A DNA stretch of 64,000 bases from Nostoc sp. NMS2 (GTDB lineage Bacteria; Cyanobacteriota; Cyanobacteriia; Cyanobacteriales; Nostocaceae): assembly GCF_017115105.1 (NCBI RefSeq), contig NZ_JABXKH010000135.1, positions 62,001-126,000 of the forward strand, in the 5' to 3' direction. A model generated the notes under the pieces. It did no database searches, had not been told where the DNA came from, and saw only the letters and a program-made list of their open reading frames with translations. Position 1 is the stretch's first letter, and each line of letters starts with the position of its first letter. Made by a program: the position numbers and the translations under genes. Positions 36,960-45,296 of this stretch are shown in pieces.

Positions 36960-39368
36960 ATGACCAATAAACGAGAGCTTTCAGAACAGGATATTTGTAC
37001 ACAGTATATTTTACCTGCTTTGGTTAAATCAGGGTGGGATGTTAGCAAGCAAGTCCGAGAACAAGTCTATTTCACTGATGGTCGGATTTATGTCAAAGGC
37101 AATCAAACGCAACGCGGAAAGGGAAAAAAAGCCGATTATATTCTTTATTACCAGCCTAATATTCCGATTGCGGTGATTGAGGCTAAGAAAAATATTTATC
37201 CTGTTGGTCACGGGATGCAACAGGCTTTAAATTATGCAGATATTTTAGATTTACCTGTGGCTTTTAGTTCTAATGGTGATGGTTTTTTAGAACATGATAA
37301 ATCTGGTTTTTCTAATTTAATTGAACGAGAATTAAGTCTTGATAATTTCCCGACTCCCGATCAACTTTGGCAGAAATATAAGAAGTTTAAGCAGATTGAA
37401 ACCCCAGAAGCGGAAGAAATAGCAACTTTTGATTACTTTTTTGATCCTAAAGGTCGCCAACCGCGCTATTATCAGCAAATTGCGATTAATCGGACGGTGG
37501 AAGCGATTGCTAAAGGTCAAGATCGTTTACTATTGGTCATGGCAACGGGTTCGGGTAAGACTTACACCGCTTTTCAGATTATTTATCGGCTGTGGAAAAA
37601 TGGCATCAAAAAACGAGTTTTATTTTTAGCCGATCGCCAAGCCTTAATTAGTCAAACCAAACGCGGTGATTTTAAGCATTTTAAAAGCAAAATGACGGTG
37701 ATTAAAAAGAAAGTCATTGACACCGCTTTTGAAATATATTTAGTATTATACCAGGGTTTGGTTAATTATGATGAAAATGCTGATGCTTACCGAGAATTTA
37801 GTCCAGATTTTTTTGATTTAATTATAGTTGATGAATGTCATCGTGGTAGCGCGGCAGAGGATAGTAAATGGCGAGAAATTTTAGAATATTTTAGTTCAGC
37901 AAGCCAAATAGGGTTAACAGCAACACCAAAGGAAACAAAGGACGTTTCTAATATTGAATATTTTGGTGGTTCAATTTATACTTATTCTCTGAAGCAAGGG
38001 ATTGATGACGGTTTTCTTGCTCCCTATAAAGTGATTCGAGTCGGTTTAAATGTTGACCTAGAAGGATATCAACCAGAAGCAGGTAAGCGAGATAAATCAG
38101 GGGATTTTATCGAAGATCGGGTTTATAATCGCAAAGATTTTGACCGGATTTTGGTAATTGATGAACGGACAAAAGCTATTGCAAAACGAGTGATAGAATT
38201 TTTGCGGGAAACTGATGTTTATGCAAAAACAATTATTTTTTGTGTGGATACAGAACACGCGGAACGGATGCGACAAGCTATTGCTAATGAAGCCGGAGAT
38301 TTAGTTCGGGAAAATTATAAATATGTGATGCGAATTACAGGAGAAGATAAGGAAGGTAAACTAGAATTGGATAATTTTATTAATCCAGAAGAACGTTATC
38401 CGGTGATTGCGACGACTTCTAAGTTAATGACAACGGGGGTTGATGCTCAAACCTGTAAATTAATTGTCCTAGATTCTAATATTCGTTCGATGACAGAGTT
38501 TAAACAAATTATCGGCCGAGGAACAAGGATTAATGAAGAGTTTGGTAAGCAATTTTTCACAATTATGGATTTTCGGAATGTGACGGATCTATTTTTAGAT
38601 CGCGCTTTTGATGGCGATCCGGTAATGATTAAGGAAGTACGGGAAAATGAGCCATTTACACCAGAAAATATTATCGGGGATATAACAGAAGAAATTATCG
38701 ATCGCGAGACAGGAGAAAAAGTTGATTTTGAGCAAAATAACGAGATTTCAGAAAATATAAAACCGACAATTATTGATGGTGGCGAAATTACTACAGAAAA
38801 ACAGGTTAAGGTTTATATTGCTGGCGTAAATATAGCAATTTTAAATGAGCGGATTCAATATCTCAATGATGATGGGGATTTGGTGACAACTAGTTTACGA
38901 GACTATACTAAACAAAATTTGCTGCGAGAATTTAGCAGTTTAGATGAGTTTTTGACACGCTGGAATCAGGCGGATAAAAAAAGTGCTTTGATTGCAGAAC
39001 TTCGGGAACAGGATATTATTCTTGAGAATTTGCAGCAAGATGTTAAAAAAGATTTGGATTTATTTGATGTAATTTGTCATATTGCTTGGGATCGTCCTCC
39101 CTTAACTCGTAAAGAACGGGCAGAAAATGTCAGAAAACGAGATTATTTTACTAAGTATGGTTCACAAGTGCGGGCGGTTTTAGATGCTCTTTTAGAAAAA
39201 TATGCTACCGATGGCATCGAGAATATCGAGGAACTTTCGGTGCTAAAATTAGAACCCTTGAAGCAACTTGGATCTCCAGGTGAAATTGTACAATTATTTG
39301 GCGGTAAATCTCAATATGTTTCAGCTTTGCAGGAATTAAAATCTGAATTGTATCAGGTAGTAGCGTAG
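36960..39368 (+). CDS. hsdR: Type I restriction enzyme, R subunit
   Basis: 802 residues. The N-terminal nuclease domain has the PD-(D/E)xK pattern KKADYIL (Asp59) and VIEAKK (Glu74, Lys76). The DEAD-like translocase follows with Walker A VMATGSGKTYTAFQ (about 194), the Walker B DECHRG (about 290) and GLTATPKE. The C-terminal half has the helicase motif VI IIGRGTRINEEFGKQ and an EcoEI-type R tail. HsdR pumps DNA with ATP and cuts unmethylated DNA. First gene of a complete hsdRMS operon. The coding sequence is more AT-rich and has few HIP1 sites, which suggests transfer. Confidence 0.94.
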   Translation: MTNKRELSEQDICTQYILPALVKSGWDVSKQVREQVYFTDGRIYVKGNQTQRGKGKKADYILYYQPNIPIAVIEAKKNIYPVGHGMQQALNYADILDLPVAFSSNGDGFLEHDKSGFSNLIERELSLDNFPTPDQLWQKYKKFKQIETPEAEEIATFDYFFDPKGRQPRYYQQIAINRTVEAIAKGQDRLLLVMATGSGKTYTAFQIIYRLWKNGIKKRVLFLADRQALISQTKRGDFKHFKSKMTVIKKKVIDTAFEIYLVLYQGLVNYDENADAYREFSPDFFDLIIVDECHRGSAAEDSKWREILEYFSSASQIGLTATPKETKDVSNIEYFGGSIYTYSLKQGIDDGFLAPYKVIRVGLNVDLEGYQPEAGKRDKSGDFIEDRVYNRKDFDRILVIDERTKAIAKRVIEFLRETDVYAKTIIFCVDTEHAERMRQAIANEAGDLVRENYKYVMRITGEDKEGKLELDNFINPEERYPVIATTSKLMTTGVDAQTCKLIVLDSNIRSMTEFKQIIGRGTRINEEFGKQFFTIMDFRNVTDLFLDRAFDGDPVMIKEVRENEPFTPENIIGDITEEIIDRETGEKVDFEQNNEISENIKPTIIDGGEITTEKQVKVYIAGVNIAILNERIQYLNDDGDLVTTSLRDYTKQNLLREFSSLDEFLTRWNQADKKSALIAELREQDIILENLQQDVKKDLDLFDVICHIAWDRPPLTRKERAENVRKRDYFTKYGSQVRAVLDALLEKYATDGIENIEELSVLKLEPLKQLGSPGEIVQLFGGKSQYVSALQELKSELYQVVA

Positions 39369-39433
39369 GGGCAATTCATGAATTGCCCCTACGATGAATT
39401 ACGCCCTAACTTTTCACGTTATGTGGAAAAGCC

Positions 39434-39530
39434 ACGAAAAACCTAACCCCCTAACCCCCTTCCCTACGAGGGAAGGGGGAAAATTTAAAGTCTCTCTCCT
39501 AAAAGGAGAGAGATTTAGAGAGAGGTTTTT
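39434..39530 (+). repeat. CCTTCCCTACGAGGGAAGG repeat between hsdR and hsdM
   Basis: Same unit family as at 28490, 29656 and 32630, with a CTCTCTCCTAAAAGGAGAGAG hairpin beside it. It lies in an open frame continuous with hsdM, but HsdM homology begins only at 39607. Confidence 0.75.
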
Positions 39531-39606
39531 CAGATACCGTGAAAAGTCAGGAATTATCCAAACTACAAATTTTAGTCAACGCATAATTAAATTCGGTCAA
39601 TGTCTC

Positions 39607-41061
39607 ATGAAAAATCTGGGCGGTAATATTAAAAGTCTGCGTAATTTTATGCGGAAAGATCCGGGTGTGTCTGGTGATGGACAACGGATTGAACAGTTGG
39701 GCTGGTTACTGTTTCTGAAAATTTTGGATGCTAGCGATCGCGAGTTAGAATTACTCAAGGATGATTTTGTTTCGGTGATTCCAGAAAGGTTGCGTTGGTG
39801 CAATTGGGCAATTTCAGAGAAGGGAATGACTAATGGTGAAAAGTCATTAACGGGAGATGAATTACGGAATTTTATCGATCAAGAATTGTTCCCCACGCTG
39901 CGAAATTTAGACACCAGCACGGGTAATCAACGCGCAGTGATTGTGCGGGAGATTTTTGAGGGTACGAATAATTACATGAAGAATGGGACGATTATTCGCC
40001 AAGTTTTGGATAGTCTCAATGAAATTGATTTTGAAAGTTCCGAAGATCGTCATTTATTCGGGGATATTTACGAAACGATTTTGCGCGAACTCCAAACGGC
40101 GGGGGCTTATGGGGAGTTTTATACGCCCCGCGCTTTGACGGAGTTGATGACAGAAATGGTTAACCCGATGTTGGGGGAAACCGTACTCGATCCGGCTTGT
40201 GGAACCGATGGTTTTTTAACCTGCGCGATTAATCATCTGCGTCAGCAAGGGATTGATGAGGTGCGGGATCTGGAGACGTTGGAAAAGACGATTAAGGGGA
40301 TGGAGTTTAAGCCGTTACCGTTTATGTTGGCGGTGACGAATTTATTTCTCCATGAGATCGAAGTTCCGAATATTGAATATATAGATAGTCTGAATCGAGA
40401 ATATACTTCCATCGGTGCGGCGGATCGGGTAGATGTGATTTTGGCTAATCCACCTTTTGGGGCTTCGGTGACTGATGGAGTGCAAGATAATTTCCCGATG
40501 AGTTATCGCACTACCGAAAGTGCAGATTTGTTTCTGTTGTTGATGGTGCGATATCTGCAAGATGGGGGACGGGCAGCGATCGTTTTACCCGATGGCTCGT
40601 TAACGGGGGATGGGGTAAAGGCGCGGATTCGTCAGCATTTATTAGAGTCTTGTAATCTGCATACGATTGTGCGTTTACCTAATTCGGTGTTTCAACCTTA
40701 TGCGTCTGTGGCGACTAATCTTTTGTTTTTTACGAAGGGTAAACCGACAACAGAAATCTGGTATTGGGAACATCAATTAATGGAAGGGATAAAGGCGTAT
40801 TCTAAGACGAAACCGATTAATAAAAGTGAGTTTAAGTCTCTGAAGGCTTGGTGGCATCAGCGTGAGGAAAATGAGCAAGCATGGCGGGTGAGTTTTACGG
40901 ATTTAGAGAAAAACGGATTTAATTTAGATGCGAAAAATCCTCATTTTTCGGAACAAGAAAGGGGTTATAGTTCCGTGGAGTTGTTGGGAATGTTACATGA
41001 TTCTTTTCGTAAGAGTGATGAAACACTAGATAAGTTAAAGAATGTTTTGAAAAATGTATAA
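39607..41061 (+). CDS. hsdM: Type I restriction-modification DNA methyltransferase, M subunit
   Basis: 484 residues from the ATG at 39607, where the family start MKNLGGNIKSLRNFMRKDP begins. The frame is open upstream, but that part is repeat DNA. SAM-binding motif I is LDPACGTDGFL (near 194), with Asp where most relatives have Gly. Motif IV is NPPFG (near 279), typical of N6-adenine methylation. It methylates the site chosen by HsdS and forms the core of the restriction complex. Its last 8 bp overlap hsdS. Confidence 0.94.
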   Translation: MKNLGGNIKSLRNFMRKDPGVSGDGQRIEQLGWLLFLKILDASDRELELLKDDFVSVIPERLRWCNWAISEKGMTNGEKSLTGDELRNFIDQELFPTLRNLDTSTGNQRAVIVREIFEGTNNYMKNGTIIRQVLDSLNEIDFESSEDRHLFGDIYETILRELQTAGAYGEFYTPRALTELMTEMVNPMLGETVLDPACGTDGFLTCAINHLRQQGIDEVRDLETLEKTIKGMEFKPLPFMLAVTNLFLHEIEVPNIEYIDSLNREYTSIGAADRVDVILANPPFGASVTDGVQDNFPMSYRTTESADLFLLLMVRYLQDGGRAAIVLPDGSLTGDGVKARIRQHLLESCNLHTIVRLPNSVFQPYASVATNLLFFTKGKPTTEIWYWEHQLMEGIKAYSKTKPINKSEFKSLKAWWHQREENEQAWRVSFTDLEKNGFNLDAKNPHFSEQERGYSSVELLGMLHDSFRKSDETLDKLKNVLKNV

Positions 41062-42397
41062 ATCTGTCAAAGTTTCTGAATTTTTACATAGAGTTAAAGT
41101 TCCTGCTGAACTTCAACCTGAGCAGGAATATTCTCTTGTTACAATTAAAGTACATCACAAAGGAGTTGTTTTAAGAAATAAAACCAAAGGAAAATTAATT
41201 GGCTCTAAGATGTACAAAATCTCTAAAGGTCAATTTATTCTCTCTGGAATTGATGCAAGAAATGGTGCTTTTGGAATTGTACCAGATGAATTAGATGGTG
41301 CAATTGTTACTAATGATTTTTGGTATTTTGATATTGATGAAACAAAGGTTAAACGTGATTTTTTCTATTGGTTAACTAACACACCCTTGTTTTTAAATGC
41401 TTGTATTAAATCAAGTCAAGGTGTAACACAACGCATCAGACTACAAGCAAAACTATTTTTTGATTTTGAGTTCCGTTTTCCTCCACTGGAAGAACAAGAA
41501 AACTTTCTCAAAAGAATTCAACACGCCGATCAAGGTTTAATTTTACTTAGAGTTGAACTGCAAAAACAAGAAAGATATATTTCTCAACTGAAACAGGCAA
41601 TTTTACAAGAAGCGATCGCAGGACAACTCACGGCAGAATGGCGCGATCGCCACCCAATGCAAAAAGGCAACCCAGATACTGACGCAGCCGCACTCCTAGC
41701 TAAAATCAAAGCCGAAAAACGACAATTAATTGCTGACGGAAAACTTAAACAAGAAAAACCCCTCCCCGAAATAATACCCGATAAAATCCCATTTTCTGTA
41801 CCTGATAGTTGGGTTTGGTGTAGTTTGGGAAATGTAGGAATTTTTGAGCGTGGCAAATCTAAGCATAGACCTCGAAATGATGGAAATTTGTTCAAAGATG
41901 GCAATATTCCATTTATACAAACAGGGGATGTTTCCAGTGCAAAAAAAAGCAAGGGATATATTACAAGATGTAGTCAATTTTATAATGAAATTGGTTTAGC
42001 CCAAAGTAGGCTGTGGAGTAAAGATACTCTCTGTATTACTATTGCTGCCAATATTGCAGAAACTGGGTTTTTGGGAATAGATGCTTGCTTCCCGGATAGT
42101 ATTGTTGGCTTCACATCTTTAACCAATATTTCAATGTCTTGGATGATTAAATACTATCTTTTTTGTGTTCAAGATGAAATTATAAAATTTGCTCCTGCGA
42201 CAGCCCAAAAAAACATCAATCTTAATATAATCACATCTTTGCTTTTTCCCCTTCCTCCGCTTGCGGAACAAAAAGCGATCGTTGAAAAAGTCGATTATCT
42301 GATGAAAATAATTGACCAATTGCAAGAACAAATCAAACACCGAAAACAACTTGCAGAAGACCTCATGCAAACCGTCCTCCGCGAAGCCTTTGAATAA
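41054..42397 (+). CDS. hsdS: Type I restriction enzyme, S (specificity) subunit
   Basis: 447 residues with two target-recognition domains (about 1-140 and 240-400). Each is followed by a conserved helix start: FPPLEEQENFLKRI and LPPLAEQKAIVEKVDYL. The central helix carries KQAILQEAIAGQLTAEWRD. The two half-sites it reads cannot be predicted by eye. The gene starts inside the hsdM end (ATGTATAA overlap), so translation is coupled. The first recognition domain lacks the usual N-terminal LGDV-type strand, which may mean a shortened first half. Confidence 0.92.
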   Translation: MYKSVKVSEFLHRVKVPAELQPEQEYSLVTIKVHHKGVVLRNKTKGKLIGSKMYKISKGQFILSGIDARNGAFGIVPDELDGAIVTNDFWYFDIDETKVKRDFFYWLTNTPLFLNACIKSSQGVTQRIRLQAKLFFDFEFRFPPLEEQENFLKRIQHADQGLILLRVELQKQERYISQLKQAILQEAIAGQLTAEWRDRHPMQKGNPDTDAAALLAKIKAEKRQLIADGKLKQEKPLPEIIPDKIPFSVPDSWVWCSLGNVGIFERGKSKHRPRNDGNLFKDGNIPFIQTGDVSSAKKSKGYITRCSQFYNEIGLAQSRLWSKDTLCITIAANIAETGFLGIDACFPDSIVGFTSLTNISMSWMIKYYLFCVQDEIIKFAPATAQKNINLNIITSLLFPLPPLAEQKAIVEKVDYLMKIIDQLQEQIKHRKQLAEDLMQTVLREAFE

Positions 42398-42488
42398 CAC
42401 TCAATGTACTTCTTTCCCGAAAGTTATGTTCCTTGGGTAAATACGGCGACACCGCAAGTATAAAATAAACCCAAAATATAGAAATAAT

Positions 42489-42540
42489 AAAAAGCCGTCC
42501 TAGATGGTGACTGAACCTGTCGAAGTCAGAACGGGGCTTT
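42489..42540 (+). terminator. Hairpin downstream of hsdS
   Basis: AAAAAGCCGTCC and GAACGGGGCTTT can pair around a loop of about 28 bp containing GAACCTGTCGAAGTC. It probably ends the hsd operon. The rest of 42398-42974 contains short decayed frames (for example MRRRTPVKRQEIAD ending at 42895) that I cannot assign. Confidence 0.45.
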
Positions 42541-42974
42541 AGACACAGTTTTTCGGTAAAGTCGTGAACCTGTTGTTCCAGGAATTGTGTAAAATATTCT
42601 CCTGACCAGATGTTAATATCCCTGATACAAATGAAGGGTTTTAGAATGCTCCGAAAACTTTCAGTTACCCTGAAGATAAAAGGGTTATATCTCTTGCCAA
42701 AGTACTAAGCATATCTGAGTATTGCTTTATTTTCTTCCGTTTCCCTGGTTTTGGGATCAAACGGAGGGTGAGGGCAATATGTATTAACGCGGCAAAAAAG
42801 TTAGAAAACTATGCACGGATTGCTAAGACGTGCCTGGACGCAGAGGGTTAAATGCGCCGTCGCACCCCTGTGAAGCGTCAAGAAATAGCTGATTAAATAG
42901 AATTTTAACCGATTTAATCATATATTTTGTAGCAGATACTTGTGGAAAAGCAAATGCTAGGTGTAAATGTTGTT

Positions 42975-43196
42975 ATGAAAGTTGGCGATCGCGTCCGCGT
43001 TAAAGATTCGGTAGTAGTGTATCATCATCCTGAACACCGGAATCAGGCTTTTGACATCAAAGGCACAGAAGGTGATGTAGTAGGTATTGCCACCCAATGG
43101 CGAGACAGACCAGTAAGCGCTAATCTGCCGATTGTAGTCCAGTTTAGTAAAAAATTTAAAGCCCACTTACGTGAAAATGAGTTAGAAGTCATCTAA
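42975..43196 (+). CDS. ftrV: Ferredoxin-thioredoxin reductase, variable chain
   Basis: 73 residues from ATG at 42975: MKVGDRVRVKDSVVVYHHPE, then GTEGDVVGIATQWRDRPVSA and FKAHLRENELEV. This is the small beta-barrel (SH3-like) subunit that packs against the catalytic FtrC chain with its iron-sulfur cluster. The complex passes electrons from ferredoxin to thioredoxin in the light. Earlier in-frame starts at 42954 (ATG) and 42942 (GTG) would add residues absent from known FtrV. ftrC is not in the window, as usual in cyanobacteria. Confidence 0.92.
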   Translation: MKVGDRVRVKDSVVVYHHPEHRNQAFDIKGTEGDVVGIATQWRDRPVSANLPIVVQFSKKFKAHLRENELEVI

Positions 43197-43201
43197 ATCA
43201 C

Positions 43202-43423
43202 TTATCGGCGGCGAAACCACTGAAAAATATTCAGTTCGCCGCGCATTCTTTTTAGCTCTTGGCGGTTCTGCTCTGCTGTTGTATAATACCACTCACAATA
43301 ACGCTGAAACTCTGACCTTGAGCGAACTTCGTGGTAGAACTGGTGGGTTGTTTGGTGAGCAGCAAAAGCTTCCTCAACTTGGGGTTGAGGCGATGGCATA
43401 ATATAGGGCAAGTTTTTAGACAT
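43202..43423 (-). CDS. Small conserved-looking hypothetical protein, 73 aa
   Basis: Ends 6 bp from the ftrV stop, in convergent orientation. The protein (MSKNLPYIMPSPQPQVEEAF, then FYHEVRSRSEFQRYCEWYY) is soluble, rich in aromatic and charged residues, and ends in a basic FQWFRRR. It has no known domain. The clean start, tight convergent spacing and composition suggest a real gene. Confidence 0.6.
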   Translation of the reverse strand: MSKNLPYIMPSPQPQVEEAFAAHQTTHQFYHEVRSRSEFQRYCEWYYTTAEQNRQELKRMRGELNIFQWFRRR

Positions 43424-43513
43424 AAAGTTATTGAAGGAGGCAGGAGGCAGAAGGCAGGAGTTAGAAGTTTAAAATTTAGTACATTTCATAATTAATAATT
43501 CATAGTTAATAAC

Positions 43514-43708
43514 TCATAAATCATAATGGGAGCATCTGACTTTTGTAAAAACACACCTGCCCTGGCGAATAGAATTCACGGCTATACAGACAAAACCCAC
43601 CTCCGTGGGTTTCAAATTCCTAGAGTCCGCGTAGGCGGACTTCGTTTGTGTAGCCGCGATTTCTAATCGCCTGGTATATTTGCTTTCGCACAGATGCTCA
43701 TAATTCAT
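43514..43708. repeat. GTAGGCGGAC / GGCTATACAGACAAAACCCACC repeat
   Basis: A common intergenic repeat with GACTTCGTTTGTGTAGCCGCG and CGTGGGTTTCAAATTCCTAG-type units. An open frame runs through it but only reflects the repeat. It fills 43424-43729 with short AATTCATAATT repeats. Confidence 0.55.
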
Positions 43709-43729
43709 AATTCCTAACTCATAACTTTA

Positions 43730-44521
43730 TTAAAGCCAACCGCGTAAGCGATAGATAAAAGAACCAATGTATTCTTTTAAAGCGCTGGTAAATTGGTGCA
43801 AGTTGTCGGTATCAGGTAATAAATTTAGTATAGCGGCTTTGGGAGTGCCACCAAGTTCTTGCAGTTCACCTTGACTAACTAAAAAGTCAGTGGGTGCAGG
43901 AATGACATTAATTCCTTGACGCTTGAAAATGTTAAGCGATCGCGGTATATGCATTGCCGAAGTAACTAATAATACCTTATTAATTCCACGAGATTCTAAA
44001 ATTTTTCGGACATTTACAGCATTTTCATAAGTATTGAGAGATTCAGGTTCCTGAACAATCGCGTCAGATGGAATACCAATAGATGTGAGTATTGTTGCCA
44101 TATCTGCCGATTCTGGTGAACCGCCACCACGCCAATCAACGCGGCCGCCGCTAAGAATGATTATAGGGGCTTTTTTTTGGCGATATAGTTGGGCGGCATA
44201 AATCACGCGGTCGCCCGATTCACTCAAATCAACGGTAGGTCTTGGGAAAAAAGCTGATTTAGTTGCGCCACCCAAAACCACAATTGCATCTGCAACTGGT
44301 ATTTGGGCGAGTGGGAGATTTTGCCATTCTAGCGATCGCACTAATGATTTAGCGATCCAGGCGTTACTACAAAATAGCAATAAAGTTAGGGCAAAAGCAA
44401 TTGCGATCGCCGCAGTGTGCGGTCGTTTCCACAACGTGACTAATGCGACTACCAAACTTACACAGGCTAATCCTAGTGGATAAAAAAATAGTGGCAGTAA
44501 TTTCGAGAGATATAAAAACAT
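43730..44521 (-). CDS. YdcF/ElyC-like DUF218 membrane protein
   Basis: 263 residues from ATG at 44521. Two N-terminal TM helices (about 5-25 and 32-55) precede the DUF218 domain: ADAIVVLGGA, IILSGGRVD, LNTYENAVNVRKILES and VLLVTSAMHIPRSLNIF. Relatives ElyC and SanA act in envelope integrity and peptidoglycan synthesis in enterobacteria. The upstream continuation of the frame is a GGGGAATGGGG repeat and not coding. Confidence 0.88.
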   Translation of the reverse strand: MFLYLSKLLPLFFYPLGLACVSLVVALVTLWKRPHTAAIAIAFALTLLLFCSNAWIAKSLVRSLEWQNLPLAQIPVADAIVVLGGATKSAFFPRPTVDLSESGDRVIYAAQLYRQKKAPIIILSGGRVDWRGGGSPESADMATILTSIGIPSDAIVQEPESLNTYENAVNVRKILESRGINKVLLVTSAMHIPRSLNIFKRQGINVIPAPTDFLVSQGELQELGGTPKAAILNLLPDTDNLHQFTSALKEYIGSFIYRLRGWL

Positions 44522-44680
44522 AGTGGGGAATGGGGAATGGGGGGGATGAGGGAGACAAGGGGGACAAGGGGGAATTATTAAAATTAAGTCTCCCCCTCTT
44601 CCTTGTCTTCCTTGTCTCCCTTGTCTCTTTTCCATGCCCAATGCCCAATGCCCAATGCCCAATTCCCAATTCCCCACTTA

Positions 44681-45187
44681 CTATCTTTCCCAAAACCTGA
44701 AATTGATACTATTTCCAGGAGCGCGACGGTAACGGCGGGTGTTTCTTCTTGTTTGCCGTTTGTTCATCCTGTCGTTTGTTGGTTCAACTTCGCCCTCTTC
44801 TAATTCTTCAACTTGCAACTGAGTTCTAGTTTCTTCCTTACTTCCCCACCAAGCAGTAATCCAGCCTCCAGCTAAAGCGCCTAATCCACCTAGCAAGATA
44901 CTCATGGGTGCTGGATACCCCAAATATACAAAGCCAAGCATGAAAAATAACCAATATTTTAATCCTGTATCAACACCATCAGAGGAGGCTACATTTGCTG
45001 CCTGGGGGCTATTATCGGTTACATTGGTGATCCAGCTGAGGATGAAACCGCCCATGATTCCTAAGAAGATGCTTAGGGCTGGTGCGGAGCCGGTCATTAT
45101 TAATATAAATGTTAAAAATGCCCCAAATAACAACTGAGAAAAGAAGCTGGGAGAAATACTGAAAAAGTCGTTCTTTTTGTCTGCCAT
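44681..45187 (-). CDS. Small four-helix membrane protein
   Basis: 168 residues. Four hydrophobic segments pair up (FGAFLTFILIMTGSAPALSI, IMGGFILSWI, then WLFFMLGFVYLGYPAPMSIL, GGLGALAGGWITAWW), so the protein looks like an internal duplication of a two-helix unit with a PALSI/PAPMSI turn. The tail is acidic and then strongly basic. Function unknown. It is separated from the DUF218 gene by repeats of CCCAATGCCCAATGCCC type (44522-44680). Confidence 0.7.
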   Translation of the reverse strand: MADKKNDFFSISPSFFSQLLFGAFLTFILIMTGSAPALSIFLGIMGGFILSWITNVTDNSPQAANVASSDGVDTGLKYWLFFMLGFVYLGYPAPMSILLGGLGALAGGWITAWWGSKEETRTQLQVEELEEGEVEPTNDRMNKRQTRRNTRRYRRAPGNSINFRFWER

Positions 45188-45296
45188 ATAGTAAAAAAAG
45201 GCTATTAACTAGAACCAATTCATAGTTTGTAATTTTAGATTCAATTACGAATTACGAACTTGTACTGAGCGAAGTCGAAGTATTACGAATTACGAA

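Noticed and set aside
39394-39606. N-terminal extension of hsdM
   Set aside because: The extra 71 codons are a dispersed CCTTCCCTACGAGGGAAGG repeat; HsdM homology starts at 39607.
42840-42897. Short frames YARIAKTCLDAEG and MRRRTPVKRQEIAD before ftrV
   Set aside because: They look protein-like but are too short to assign; I recorded them only in the intergenic note.
43514-43708. 64-codon frame on the minus strand
   Set aside because: It is made of a widespread intergenic repeat (GTAGGCGGACTTCG type) and only reflects its base pattern.
44522-44693. N-terminal extension of the YdcF-like protein
   Set aside because: The sequence is a GGGGAATGGGG and CCCAATGCCC repeat tract; the membrane helix begins after 44521.
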